Shown here piece after piece: positions 8,257 to 17,711 of a DNA stretch of 64,000 bases. Both the position numbers and the translations under genes were made by a program. The notes under the pieces are model-generated. The model had not been told where the DNA came from, made no database searches, and saw only the letters and a program-made list of their open reading frames with translations. Within the stretch, counting starts at the first letter, position 1. Each line of letters opens with the position of its first letter. The DNA comes from SZUA-378 sp036652815 (GTDB taxonomy: Bacteria; Bacillota; Clostridia; Lachnospirales; Lachnospiraceae), in assembly GCA_036652815.1 (NCBI GenBank), contig JAVVVE010000011.1, positions 8,105 through 72,104 of the forward strand. The letters are read 5' to 3'.

Positions 8257-11200
8257 ATGTCTTTGTTAAAAACCGTTTTGGTGGTTGATGATAATATCGT
8301 CAATCGCAGGATATTGTCACATATATTGTCGAAAGAATACGAAGTGCTTGAAGCCGAAAACGGACAGGCTGCACTACAATTATTAGAGGAGCATACGGAA
8401 GATATTTCAGCGATTATGCTTGATTTACTTATGCCGGTTATGGATGGATATGAGGTTTTAGAATCCATCAAGCATCATATAGAGTACAGCAATATTCCGA
8501 TTGTAGTAACAACAGAGAACAGCAATAGCGACAGCGAGATAAAGGCGTTAACGCTTGGTGCGTGGGACTTTGTCTCGAAACCATATAATCCACAGATCAT
8601 TATGTTCCGATTACACAATGTAATAGACCGAAGCCAGCTTTCTGCTCTAAAACAATTAAAATATTTAGCAGACTATGATACCTTAACCGGTATTTATAAT
8701 AAGACAAAATTCTTTACCGCAACGCGCGACATGATTGACGCGAACCTCGGTGAGCGTTTTGTCTTTCTTCGTTTTGATGTAGACCGATTTCAGCTTATTA
8801 ATTCTTTTTTTGGGATTGCAGAGGGAGATCGCTTATTAAAATATATAGCGGATCGCTTAAAGGAGGATGCACAGACTTGTGCAAAATCGACCTATGGCAG
8901 GATAGAATCAGATATTGTTGCATTTTGCGTGCCTTATGATAAAGTCAAAGTGGAGAATATGGTTTGTCAGTCTAAAAAGACGCTTGCCAAATATAATCCC
9001 AATTATGATATTGTACCATCGATTGGACTCTATGTGATCGAGGATACGACGATCTCGGTGGAAGAGATGTACAACAGAGCCACACTGGCTGCCAGAACTT
9101 GCAAAGGAAATTATGTGGATTTTTTTGCCTATTATAAAGAAAGTATGAGTTTGGCATTATCTCTTGAGCAGGAGATAACCAATGAGATGAATCTTGCACT
9201 GCAGGCAGGGCAGTTTGAGATATACTTACAACCTAAATATAATATCCACACCAATTTACCCTGTGGAGCGGAAGCACTGGTTCGATGGAACCATCCGGTT
9301 AAGGGCATGCGTTTTCCAAATGAATTTATCCCGATTTTTGAACGCAATGGTTTTATTACCAAGCTGGATTATTATGTATGGGAACAGGCTTGTATCTGTC
9401 TCCATACCTGGATATCACAAGGACTGCATCCTTATCCCATTTCCGTTAATGTATCGCGTGTGAATGTATACAATCCTAACTTAGTGGATATTTTGTTCGA
9501 GCTCGTGAACCGGTATCAGTTGGAGCCTGCATTGCTGAATCTGGAGCTAACGGAAAGTGCTTATACAGATAACCCCATTTCTATGAAAAAGGTGATGACT
9601 CAGTTACAGCACAAGGGCTTTGTTATCTTAATGGATGATTTTGGGAGTGGATATTCTTCTTTAAGTCTATTGAAGGATATTATGATCGATGTATTAAAGA
9701 TAGATATGCATTTTCTGACCGATACAGATATTCCGGACAGAGGGGAGAATATCATTGCCAGTGTGATTCGTATGGCAAAATGGCTCAATATTCCGGTGGT
9801 TGCAGAGGGTGCTGAGACCAAAGAACAGGTGGATTTTTTGAGGAGCGTAGGCTGTGATTATGTGCAGGGTTATTACTTTGCACATCCGATGCCGATTGTA
9901 GATTATGAAAGTCAATGTATTCCACTGGTGTCTAATACACACGGATTGCAACACATGGGTCAGGATGAAGAGGGATATGTGGATTCGTTTTCTCTGAATC
10001 AAGAGATGAAGCTCTTGTTTAGTAATGCCTTGCAGGCAGCCGTCCTTTATGAGTTTGCAGATAATCAGATTGAGATGATTCGAGTCAATGAAGCTTACTA
10101 TGCCTTATTGGGACATGAGGCTATGCTGGCTCAGAGGCTGAATCTGTTGGACTGGGTGGAAGAACCCTATCGTGCTCCGGTGCTTCATATGTTTCATTCC
10201 TGTATTCAAACACAGGGTACAGCCGAATGTGACTATAAACGTTTGCGGGTAGGTGGAACACCGCTATGGATCCATATTAAGCTTCGTTATCTCTCACTCA
10301 TGGCGAACAAACATATTTTGGTGGGGGAATTAACCGATGTTACTATGCGTAAAGAGTTGGACGTTGAACTTCATAAATATAAAGAATCTTGGATGAATGG
10401 CAATTATAGTATCCATACGGTGCTGATTGTTGATGATGCAGAGATTAACAGGACTATTCTTAAAAAAATATTACAGAATGAATTTCATTTTTTAGAGGCA
10501 GGGAATGGGGTAGAAGCAATAGAACTCATGAAGGAGTATCGACACCGTATCGATTTGATTCTGTTAGATATTAGTATGCCTGTTATGGATGGAAAAGCGT
10601 TCTTACAGTATAAGAAGAACCTGCCTGAATTTGATGGTATTCCTGTTATTATGATTACTGCGGATGACAGTCAGGAACAACAGATTAGTACGTTTACATT
10701 AGGCGCCAACGATTATATCGTGAAACCATTTATTCAGGAGGTAGTCATTAGGCGGGTAAATAATGTACTGGAGGCCAATCACCGATTTAAAACGATGGTA
10801 CAAGAATACAATAACATGTCAGAGCAGGCCAAAACAGATTTGATGACAGGACTTCTCAATCGGATTAGTGCTGAAAAAATAATGACACAATACATAGAGA
10901 ATCCAGCCACAACGTCAGCCATGATGATGCTTGATATTGATAATTTTAAGAATGTAAATGATACGTACGGACACGATTATGGGGATAAAGTTATCTGTGC
11001 GATTGCAGAACAGCTACGTACATTTTTTGGGACAGAAGAGATTACTGCACGCATGGGTGGTGATGAATTTGCTGTATTAATCAAAGATGTGCATGACCGC
11101 GTACTGGTTGAGAGTAAGGCCAGAGCATTTGACAGGAGTGTCGCAGATATTATGATTGATGGAAAAAGTACTCATATTACCTGCTCGGTAGGCATTGCAT

Positions 11201-11352
11201 TTTCATCGAATCAGGTGCGATCCTTTGAATTGCTTTACCAACATGCGGATCGGGCTCTGTACATGGCCAAGTGCTTAGGTAAAAATACAGTTGCTGTCTA
11301 TGAAGAACAGACAGACCGGACACAAAAGGAGGAATCTACTACTTATGGATGA
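8257..11352 (+). CDS. Response regulator with REC, GGDEF, EAL, PAS-like, REC and GGDEF domains
   Basis: A 1031-residue cytoplasmic c-di-GMP enzyme with two receivers. Domain order: REC (1-125, phospho-acceptor D56), a degenerate GGDEF (135-300, with RIESD in place of the active motif, residues 215-219), EAL phosphodiesterase (315-555), a PAS-like linker (585-700), a second REC (720-840, D771) and an intact GGDEF cyclase (855-1015, GGDEF at 934-938). The EAL domain keeps E339, the ELTES, MDDFG and AEGAE motifs and QGYYF, so it should be active. The protein can therefore probably both make and break c-di-GMP, with each output near its own receiver. It opens a four-gene operon with two hybrid kinases and an HPt, which supply the likely phosphate source. 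The start has GGGAGGG at 8244-8250. Confidence 0.95.
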   Translation: MSLLKTVLVVDDNIVNRRILSHILSKEYEVLEAENGQAALQLLEEHTEDISAIMLDLLMPVMDGYEVLESIKHHIEYSNIPIVVTTENSNSDSEIKALTLGAWDFVSKPYNPQIIMFRLHNVIDRSQLSALKQLKYLADYDTLTGIYNKTKFFTATRDMIDANLGERFVFLRFDVDRFQLINSFFGIAEGDRLLKYIADRLKEDAQTCAKSTYGRIESDIVAFCVPYDKVKVENMVCQSKKTLAKYNPNYDIVPSIGLYVIEDTTISVEEMYNRATLAARTCKGNYVDFFAYYKESMSLALSLEQEITNEMNLALQAGQFEIYLQPKYNIHTNLPCGAEALVRWNHPVKGMRFPNEFIPIFERNGFITKLDYYVWEQACICLHTWISQGLHPYPISVNVSRVNVYNPNLVDILFELVNRYQLEPALLNLELTESAYTDNPISMKKVMTQLQHKGFVILMDDFGSGYSSLSLLKDIMIDVLKIDMHFLTDTDIPDRGENIIASVIRMAKWLNIPVVAEGAETKEQVDFLRSVGCDYVQGYYFAHPMPIVDYESQCIPLVSNTHGLQHMGQDEEGYVDSFSLNQEMKLLFSNALQAAVLYEFADNQIEMIRVNEAYYALLGHEAMLAQRLNLLDWVEEPYRAPVLHMFHSCIQTQGTAECDYKRLRVGGTPLWIHIKLRYLSLMANKHILVGELTDVTMRKELDVELHKYKESWMNGNYSIHTVLIVDDAEINRTILKKILQNEFHFLEAGNGVEAIELMKEYRHRIDLILLDISMPVMDGKAFLQYKKNLPEFDGIPVIMITADDSQEQQISTFTLGANDYIVKPFIQEVVIRRVNNVLEANHRFKTMVQEYNNMSEQAKTDLMTGLLNRISAEKIMTQYIENPATTSAMMMLDIDNFKNVNDTYGHDYGDKVICAIAEQLRTFFGTEEITARMGGDEFAVLIKDVHDRVLVESKARAFDRSVADIMIDGKSTHITCSVGIAFSSNQVRSFELLYQHADRALYMAKCLGKNTVAVYEEQTDRTQKEESTTYG

Positions 11353-14173
11353 GCACAGTAATCAAGGGGAGAAAGAATTAAAACAGCTAGAGGAGACCTA
11401 TACACAGGCAGCCAGACAGTGTGGGGTTACTCTTTGGAAGTATGACTTTGCCGGTAAGACGATCTATGATATGCACAATGCAACGCATTGTAAAGCGTTT
11501 GATCAGGTCACAGAGATACACAATGTTCCGGAGGTTTTTGCCGAAAATGGCAGTTCCTTACATCCGGACGATGTGCCGGCCATCCTTGCGATGTATGACA
11601 AGATCATGGCAGGAGAAAAACATGCAAAAAGTGTGGGAAGATGGTGGAATGCCGAACATAGTATCTGGTGGTGGTATGAGATCGCCTATACCACAGAATG
11701 TGATGAGCAGGGTGTGCCAATCAAGGCAATCGGCACTGCTATCGACATTTCAGAACGTATCAGATTAGAAGAACGTTATGAGGAAGAGATTAAATGGAGA
11801 AAAGTACACAATAAAGATGTACTTGGTTCTTTTAAGATGAATCTAACACAAAATACGTGTGAAGATGGTCAAAGTGATCTTCAAACGATTCTCGATTTTC
11901 AGGGAGATGGAACAGTAGATGATTTTTTTGAACATGAATATGCGACCCATGTAGATCAGGAAGAACTGAAAGAATATAAAGCTATTTTCTGCCGTGAGAA
12001 TCTGCTCAAAGGGTATCGAAATGGAAAATCAAGATTTGTACAGGAATCTTATGTCGATTTTAAAAATAATAAGATTCTTTGGATCCGAATAGAACTGGAT
12101 CTGTTTCTGAATCCTAAAAATGGAGATATTGAAGCATATATTTATGCCTTAGATGTTGATCAAAAAAAGACCTCAACAGCACTTATGCATACTGTTGCTA
12201 ATATGGATTATGACTATTTGGCACTTTTAGATATTGCAACGGGCAGCTATAGCATCTTTGCAAAGACGGAAAGCCACACTCCGCTGCCTTCAGCTTATAC
12301 GGACGATTATGAAAAAGAGGCTGTGCGGTATGCAAAACAATTCTTAGTGGAGGAAGATATTGAGACCAATATTCATGATATGTGCTTTCAAAATCTATTG
12401 AAACAGTTAGAACAACAGGATATCTTTATCACCTTTTGTCGAGTGAAGGAAAATGATGGCAGTATCAGCCGCAAGAAATTACAGTTTTCTTATCTTGACA
12501 AAACGAAGAAAAAAATCATCTTGGCACGAACCGATATTACGGATATTTATAATGAAGAACAGCGTAAAAACGAGGTACTCAAGGATGCACTGCTGGCAGC
12601 ACAACAAGCCAATGCGGCAAAATCTGAATTTCTTTCCAGGATGAGTCATGAAATCAGAACACCTATGAATACCATTATCGGGATGTCTACTTTGGCGGCA
12701 AGCTGTGTGAATGATCCCACACAGGTATCGGAATATTTATCTAAGGTTGGTATTTCCGCACGTTTCTTACTTTCTTTAATTAATGATATCCTGGATATGT
12801 CCAGAATAGAAAGTGGTAAAGTCCTGATTCGCCATGAAAGTATTCCTTTTGAAGAGTTTATCAATGGAATCAATAGTATCTGTCATGCACAGGCAAAGGA
12901 AAAAAATGTGGAATATGATTCTATCCTCACGAGTTTTACAGAGGAGAATTATATCGGGGATGCCATGAAGCTGCAGCAGGTATTAATTAATTTGATTACC
13001 AATGCAATTAAATTTACACCTTCCGGCGGCAAGGTGCAATTTATCATTCATCAGGAAAAGATCAATTACAAGGAAGCTGTTATCAAGTTTACCGTGAATG
13101 ATACGGGGATTGGAATCAGCGATGCATTTTTGCCAAAATTATTTGAACCTTTTGAACAGGAGATTACAGGTGTTACGACGCCCTATAACGGGACGGGTCT
13201 GGGACTGTCTATCTGTAAGAATTTAATAGATTTAATGGATGGAACGATTACTGTTAATAGTATCAAGGGAGTCGGCAGTGAATTTGTGGTGGAAGTAAAA
13301 CTGGGCATCTCGGAGAATACAAAAAGAGCTGTAAAAGCAAAATGGGATATTCATCTTGAGAATCTAAAGGCATTGATAGTGGATGATGATATCGTCATCT
13401 GTCAACAAACCAAAAAGGTGTTATTAGATATGCATATGCAGGCAGAGTACGCAGTTTCCGGTGCCGAGGCGGTAGCCGCTGTACGCAGTAAATGGAAGAA
13501 GAAATCCTGCTATGACATTATTCTGGTGGATTGGAAGATGCCTATGATGGATGGGATTGAAACAACGCGTGAGATTCGTAAGATCGTCGGACCGGAGGTG
13601 ACGATTATTATCATGACGGCATATGACTGGGCCGGAATCGAAATAGAAGCTAAGATGGCAGGGGTCAATCTCTTGATTTCCAAACCTTTATTTAAACATT
13701 CCCTTTCTTCTGCTTTTGAGAAGATCTATGGAGAAAAGGATGGAAAACACAGGTCTTCGGAATCGCAGGATTATGATTTTACAGGAAAAAGGGTATTGCT
13801 TGTAGAAGACCATATCTTAAATATAGAGGTTGCCAAAAAACTTTTGGATGGAAAGCATCTCGAAGTGGAGGTGGCGGAAAATGGACTGCAGGCGATAGAA
13901 ACCTTTGCACAGAAACAAGATGGGTATTATGATGCTATTTTAATGGATATCAGGATGCCGGTAATGGATGGGCTGACAGCAGCAAGGTCTATCAGGCAGA
14001 TGCGAAAAACGGATGCTAAGACCATTCCTATTATTGCGATGACTGCCAATGCATTTGATGAGGATATTGAAAAAACAAAATCCGCAGGGATGAATGCTCA
14101 TCTGGCAAAACCGATTGAACCGTTACTTTTATATCAGACTCTGCAGCACTGCTTAAATGAAGAGGAATCATAA
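11345..14173 (+). CDS. Hybrid sensor histidine kinase with two receivers
   Basis: A 942-residue soluble kinase with no membrane segment. A PAS domain (about 20-140) is followed by two unnamed sensor-like segments (about 150-285 and 287-420), HisKA with H435 in SHEIRTPMN, HATPase_c (about 535-655, N-box LINLITNAIKF and DTGIGIS), and two receivers with D729 and D868. It probably senses a cytoplasmic cue, autophosphorylates H435 and passes phosphate through its receivers to the HPt encoded at the end of the operon. The start at 11345 overlaps the previous stop by 8 bases and has AGGAGG upstream. A longer in-frame start at 11291 lies inside the previous gene and lacks this box. Confidence 0.95.
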   Translation: MDEHSNQGEKELKQLEETYTQAARQCGVTLWKYDFAGKTIYDMHNATHCKAFDQVTEIHNVPEVFAENGSSLHPDDVPAILAMYDKIMAGEKHAKSVGRWWNAEHSIWWWYEIAYTTECDEQGVPIKAIGTAIDISERIRLEERYEEEIKWRKVHNKDVLGSFKMNLTQNTCEDGQSDLQTILDFQGDGTVDDFFEHEYATHVDQEELKEYKAIFCRENLLKGYRNGKSRFVQESYVDFKNNKILWIRIELDLFLNPKNGDIEAYIYALDVDQKKTSTALMHTVANMDYDYLALLDIATGSYSIFAKTESHTPLPSAYTDDYEKEAVRYAKQFLVEEDIETNIHDMCFQNLLKQLEQQDIFITFCRVKENDGSISRKKLQFSYLDKTKKKIILARTDITDIYNEEQRKNEVLKDALLAAQQANAAKSEFLSRMSHEIRTPMNTIIGMSTLAASCVNDPTQVSEYLSKVGISARFLLSLINDILDMSRIESGKVLIRHESIPFEEFINGINSICHAQAKEKNVEYDSILTSFTEENYIGDAMKLQQVLINLITNAIKFTPSGGKVQFIIHQEKINYKEAVIKFTVNDTGIGISDAFLPKLFEPFEQEITGVTTPYNGTGLGLSICKNLIDLMDGTITVNSIKGVGSEFVVEVKLGISENTKRAVKAKWDIHLENLKALIVDDDIVICQQTKKVLLDMHMQAEYAVSGAEAVAAVRSKWKKKSCYDIILVDWKMPMMDGIETTREIRKIVGPEVTIIIMTAYDWAGIEIEAKMAGVNLLISKPLFKHSLSSAFEKIYGEKDGKHRSSESQDYDFTGKRVLLVEDHILNIEVAKKLLDGKHLEVEVAENGLQAIETFAQKQDGYYDAILMDIRMPVMDGLTAARSIRQMRKTDAKTIPIIAMTANAFDEDIEKTKSAGMNAHLAKPIEPLLLYQTLQHCLNEEES

Positions 14174-14174
14174 T

Positions 14175-17100
14175 ATGAAAAAAATGTCAGAGATAAAAGA
14201 AGATTTAAGGAAACTGGCGCTCCCAATTGGTCTTATTATTACGACAACCTATCCGGAGTACAATATCAGGTTTGCCAATGAGCGATTTTGCGAGATGCTG
14301 GGGTTTGAAAAAGGAACGAAGGAGTTTATGGCAAGTCGTAGGTCTGCCTGGGACTGTGTCTATTCAGAGGATATCGCATGGCTGAAAGAAGAGGCAAAGA
14401 AGCGAAACGGGACGCAGGAACTGTACGAAATATCTTATCGTGCAGTGAAACAAGATGGTGGTATTATCTGGATCAATCAATGTTCACAGCATATGCTTGA
14501 CGAACAGGGGCAGGAGCTTGTCTATGCTTATTATACAGATATTACAGCACAAAAGCGTATGGAGAATACGATTCTTGCCAGTAAAAAACAATATGAGGTT
14601 TTAGTTAATTCCATCCCGGGAGGTGTGGGCATGTATCGGCTGGATGCGGCTTTTTCTCCTATTTTCGTCAGCGATGGGGTTTATGCACTTTGCGGCATGA
14701 CGAAAGCAGAATATGCAAAAGCAACGAGCGACTCTACACTGAACGTATTTCATCCGGATGATAGGCAGGGGTTAATCGATGCCGTACAGGCTGCTTATAG
14801 AGGAAATCATAGATTTGATTATACACACCGTGTTTTGCAAAAAGATGGCAGTTATCATTGGATGCACGTTTCAGGACAATTGTTAGAAGAACAAGAAGGG
14901 GCACCGGTCTTATATGCGGTGTTTACAGATGCACAGGAACAGATTAAAGCAGAACAGGCACTGCGCGAAAGTGAGTTTCGCTATGCTATGGCAATTAGAG
15001 CTTCTAATATCAATATCTGGGAGTATTGCTATGCAAAAGATGAGATGACTATTTTCTCAAAATCACCGAAGGTGAAGATACCCAATATTGTCATTCCTAA
15101 TTACTCCAAATCTGTTATTGAAGAAAAACATATCCGTGAGGACAGTGCAGTTGTCTTTTTTGATATGCTGAACAGATTAAAGCAAGGCGAGAGGGAGACT
15201 ACGGCTGATCTATGGATTCGGGAGCAAAAGGATGCGGCATTTTGGTGTGAAAGAGTCATCTATACCAATATTTTTGATGAAGAGGGCAGGCCAATCAAGG
15301 CATATTGTGTAGGTCATGACGTCACACGTGAAAAAGAAGCAGAAAAACGATACCGTGATGAAGTATCCTATCGAGAAGCGATGCAAAAGGCTACCATGGC
15401 TTCTGTGAATGTCAACTTAACCAAAAACACAATCATGGATTACAAAAGTATCTTTTCGGAGGTCGCAGCACGTATCCGTGATTCTAAGACAGCACAGGAA
15501 TATTTTAATCAGATGTATACCGAACTTCTTACCTCCAAGATGCGTGAAAGCTGTTCTAAGGTATTTAATACGAGCGCATTGTTACAGTCTTTTGCCAATG
15601 GAGAGACAACGCTGTCTATGGAGCTGGGCAGAAAGATAGCGGGACGCAGATATTGGACAATATTGACTGCGCATATGATGAAAACAGCAGAAACGAATGA
15701 AATCGTTGCCTTTTTGTACTCTACAGATATTACCAATGAGAGAACTATGCAGGATATTATGAATGCAATTGTTAAAACAGATTACGATTTTTTAGTGGTA
15801 GTAGATGCACTGCGTGATACGGCGATTCGCTACAGTCAGAATGATTATAATCATAACTATGCACAGGAGAGTGAACATTTTGAAGAAGAGACCTTAACGT
15901 ATGCAAAACAGTTTATTTGTCAGGAAGATATACAGCGTGTGTCTCAAGAACTCACCATCAGTAATATTTTAGAACAGTTGAATGCTTATGAAACCTATAG
16001 TATTTTTTATACTATACCGAATCCGGAAGGTGGAATCTTACAAAAACAACTTCGCTTTAGCTATATTGATCAAGAGCAGCAAAGCTTTTTGATGACTAGA
16101 GTGGATATTACGGATGCGGTCAAAGAACAGGAGAAAAAGAATCAGGAGCTGATATCGGCGGTAGAGATGGCAGAGCGTGCCAATGCTGCAAAATCAGAAT
16201 TTTTGTCACGTATCAGTCATGAAATCAGGACTCCGATGAATGCCATCATGGGTATGGAACGGTTGGCAAAACAGAATATAAACAATCAGACTTATGTATT
16301 GGAGTGTATTGAAAAATCGCAATATGCATCTCAGTATTTATTGCTATTATTAAATGATATTTTGGATATGTCTAAGATAGAAAGCGGTAAGGTAACGCTG
16401 AAAAATGAAATCATCCACTGTCAGCAATTTTTAGATGCCATTACCACGATTATAGGCGAACAGGCTACCGCTAAGGGAGTACACTATGTGGTGACAGAAG
16501 CGGACTGTCATCAGGCAAGCTATCTGGGAGATGGAGTCAGACTTCAACAGATTTTAATCAATATACTCTCTAATGCGGTTAAATTTACACCACTTGGTGG
16601 GACTGTCCGCCTTACGATATTCATAAGCTCGACTTCAGCTTCAAAAGTGAATGTTTGCTTTGAAGTTAGCGATACGGGGATTGGCATTAGTAAAGAGTTT
16701 TTACCAAATATTTTTGAACCGTTTTCACAGGAGCACAGTGGCTCTACCACCAGTTATGGCGGCAGTGGATTAGGGCTCGCCATCTCAAAGAATTTAACAG
16801 AACTGATGGGTGGTACGATTGAAGTTGTTAGTGCATTGGGAAAAGGAACCATCTTCAAAGTCCGGATTCCTCTTGGAGTTAATGAAGATACGGTCAAGAT
16901 ATCGCAGAATCCCGAGCTGCAAATGTCTCAAAATAGTTATGATTTTTTGGGAAAGCATATTTTGCTGGTAGAGGACCATCAATTAAATATTATGGTTGCA
17001 AAGAAATTACTGGAGTTTAAACATGCAGTGGTAGAAGTCGCCGAGAATGGAGAAATAGGACTGAATAAGTTTGCCACATCACCGGAACATACCTATGATG

Positions 17101-17342
17101 CGATCCTAATGGATATTAGAATGCCGGTGATGGACGGACTGCAGGCAGCTAAGGCTATCAGAGACTTAGATCATGCATGGGCGAAAGAAGTCCCTATCAT
17201 CGCGATGTCTGCCAATGCTTTTGATGAGGATGTTGCCAAATCACATCAGGCAGGTATGGATGAACATCTTGCGAAACCAATAGATGCAGAGCTGTTATAT
17301 CAGACGCTGAGTAGGCTTATGTCTGTGAAAGGAGAGAAATAG
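14175..17342 (+). CDS. Multi-PAS hybrid sensor histidine kinase
   Basis: A 1055-residue soluble kinase. Three PAS-type domains (about 1-130, 140-265 and 270-395) are followed by the same pair of unnamed segments seen in the upstream kinase (about 398-535 and 536-670), HisKA with H682, HATPase_c and one C-terminal receiver with D980. It has no membrane segments, so the signal is cytoplasmic or membrane-permeant. The first PAS domain ends with the usual DITAQKRMENTI linker. The ATG at 14175 comes one base after the upstream stop with a GAGG box, and an ATG at 14157 inside the previous gene is less likely. The HPt gene follows directly. This kinase and the previous one look like diverged duplicates. 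Confidence 0.95.
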   Translation: MKKMSEIKEDLRKLALPIGLIITTTYPEYNIRFANERFCEMLGFEKGTKEFMASRRSAWDCVYSEDIAWLKEEAKKRNGTQELYEISYRAVKQDGGIIWINQCSQHMLDEQGQELVYAYYTDITAQKRMENTILASKKQYEVLVNSIPGGVGMYRLDAAFSPIFVSDGVYALCGMTKAEYAKATSDSTLNVFHPDDRQGLIDAVQAAYRGNHRFDYTHRVLQKDGSYHWMHVSGQLLEEQEGAPVLYAVFTDAQEQIKAEQALRESEFRYAMAIRASNINIWEYCYAKDEMTIFSKSPKVKIPNIVIPNYSKSVIEEKHIREDSAVVFFDMLNRLKQGERETTADLWIREQKDAAFWCERVIYTNIFDEEGRPIKAYCVGHDVTREKEAEKRYRDEVSYREAMQKATMASVNVNLTKNTIMDYKSIFSEVAARIRDSKTAQEYFNQMYTELLTSKMRESCSKVFNTSALLQSFANGETTLSMELGRKIAGRRYWTILTAHMMKTAETNEIVAFLYSTDITNERTMQDIMNAIVKTDYDFLVVVDALRDTAIRYSQNDYNHNYAQESEHFEEETLTYAKQFICQEDIQRVSQELTISNILEQLNAYETYSIFYTIPNPEGGILQKQLRFSYIDQEQQSFLMTRVDITDAVKEQEKKNQELISAVEMAERANAAKSEFLSRISHEIRTPMNAIMGMERLAKQNINNQTYVLECIEKSQYASQYLLLLLNDILDMSKIESGKVTLKNEIIHCQQFLDAITTIIGEQATAKGVHYVVTEADCHQASYLGDGVRLQQILINILSNAVKFTPLGGTVRLTIFISSTSASKVNVCFEVSDTGIGISKEFLPNIFEPFSQEHSGSTTSYGGSGLGLAISKNLTELMGGTIEVVSALGKGTIFKVRIPLGVNEDTVKISQNPELQMSQNSYDFLGKHILLVEDHQLNIMVAKKLLEFKHAVVEVAENGEIGLNKFATSPEHTYDAILMDIRMPVMDGLQAAKAIRDLDHAWAKEVPIIAMSANAFDEDVAKSHQAGMDEHLAKPIDAELLYQTLSRLMSVKGEK

Positions 17343-17699
17343 ATGGATAAAATGTTAGAACAATTAAGAGAATATGGTGCAGATGTGGATGGTGCCATGG
17401 AACGTTTTTTAGGAGATGTAGCATTGTATCACTCTTGTTTTGATACTTATTTAGAGGATGTAGCTTTTAAGGCGATAGGGGATGCTTTGCAAAGAGAGGA
17501 TTATAAAGAAGCTTTTGAATATGCACATGCACTCAAGGGCATCACAGGAAATATGGCACTTACGCCTATTTATCAGGAGGTATGCCTTTTGGTGGAAGCT
17601 CTGCGTAAAGGAGATTCTTCTAATCTGTCAAGCTACTACGTAGGGATCATGAAGCAGCTTGACAGACTTAAGAAGATACAGGAGTCTTGCTCGTTGTAA
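17343..17699 (+). CDS. Free-standing HPt phosphotransfer protein
   Basis: A 118-residue all-helical protein with the HPt motif AHALKGITGNM, where H62 is the phosphorylation site. Its start codon directly follows the stop of the second hybrid kinase, so it is translationally coupled. Known HPt proteins shuttle phosphate between the receiver of a hybrid kinase and a response-regulator receiver. Here the only non-kinase receivers in the operon are those of the GGDEF/EAL protein at 8257-11352, which makes it the likely target (inference). Confidence 0.93.
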   Translation: MDKMLEQLREYGADVDGAMERFLGDVALYHSCFDTYLEDVAFKAIGDALQREDYKEAFEYAHALKGITGNMALTPIYQEVCLLVEALRKGDSSNLSSYYVGIMKQLDRLKKIQESCSL

Positions 17700-17711
17700 T
17701 CGAGCATCCTG

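Noticed and set aside
17684..17704. Stem TGCTCG/CGAGCA between the HPt gene and mgtA as terminator
   Set aside because: Only 6 pairs and no T-run on either strand, too weak to call.
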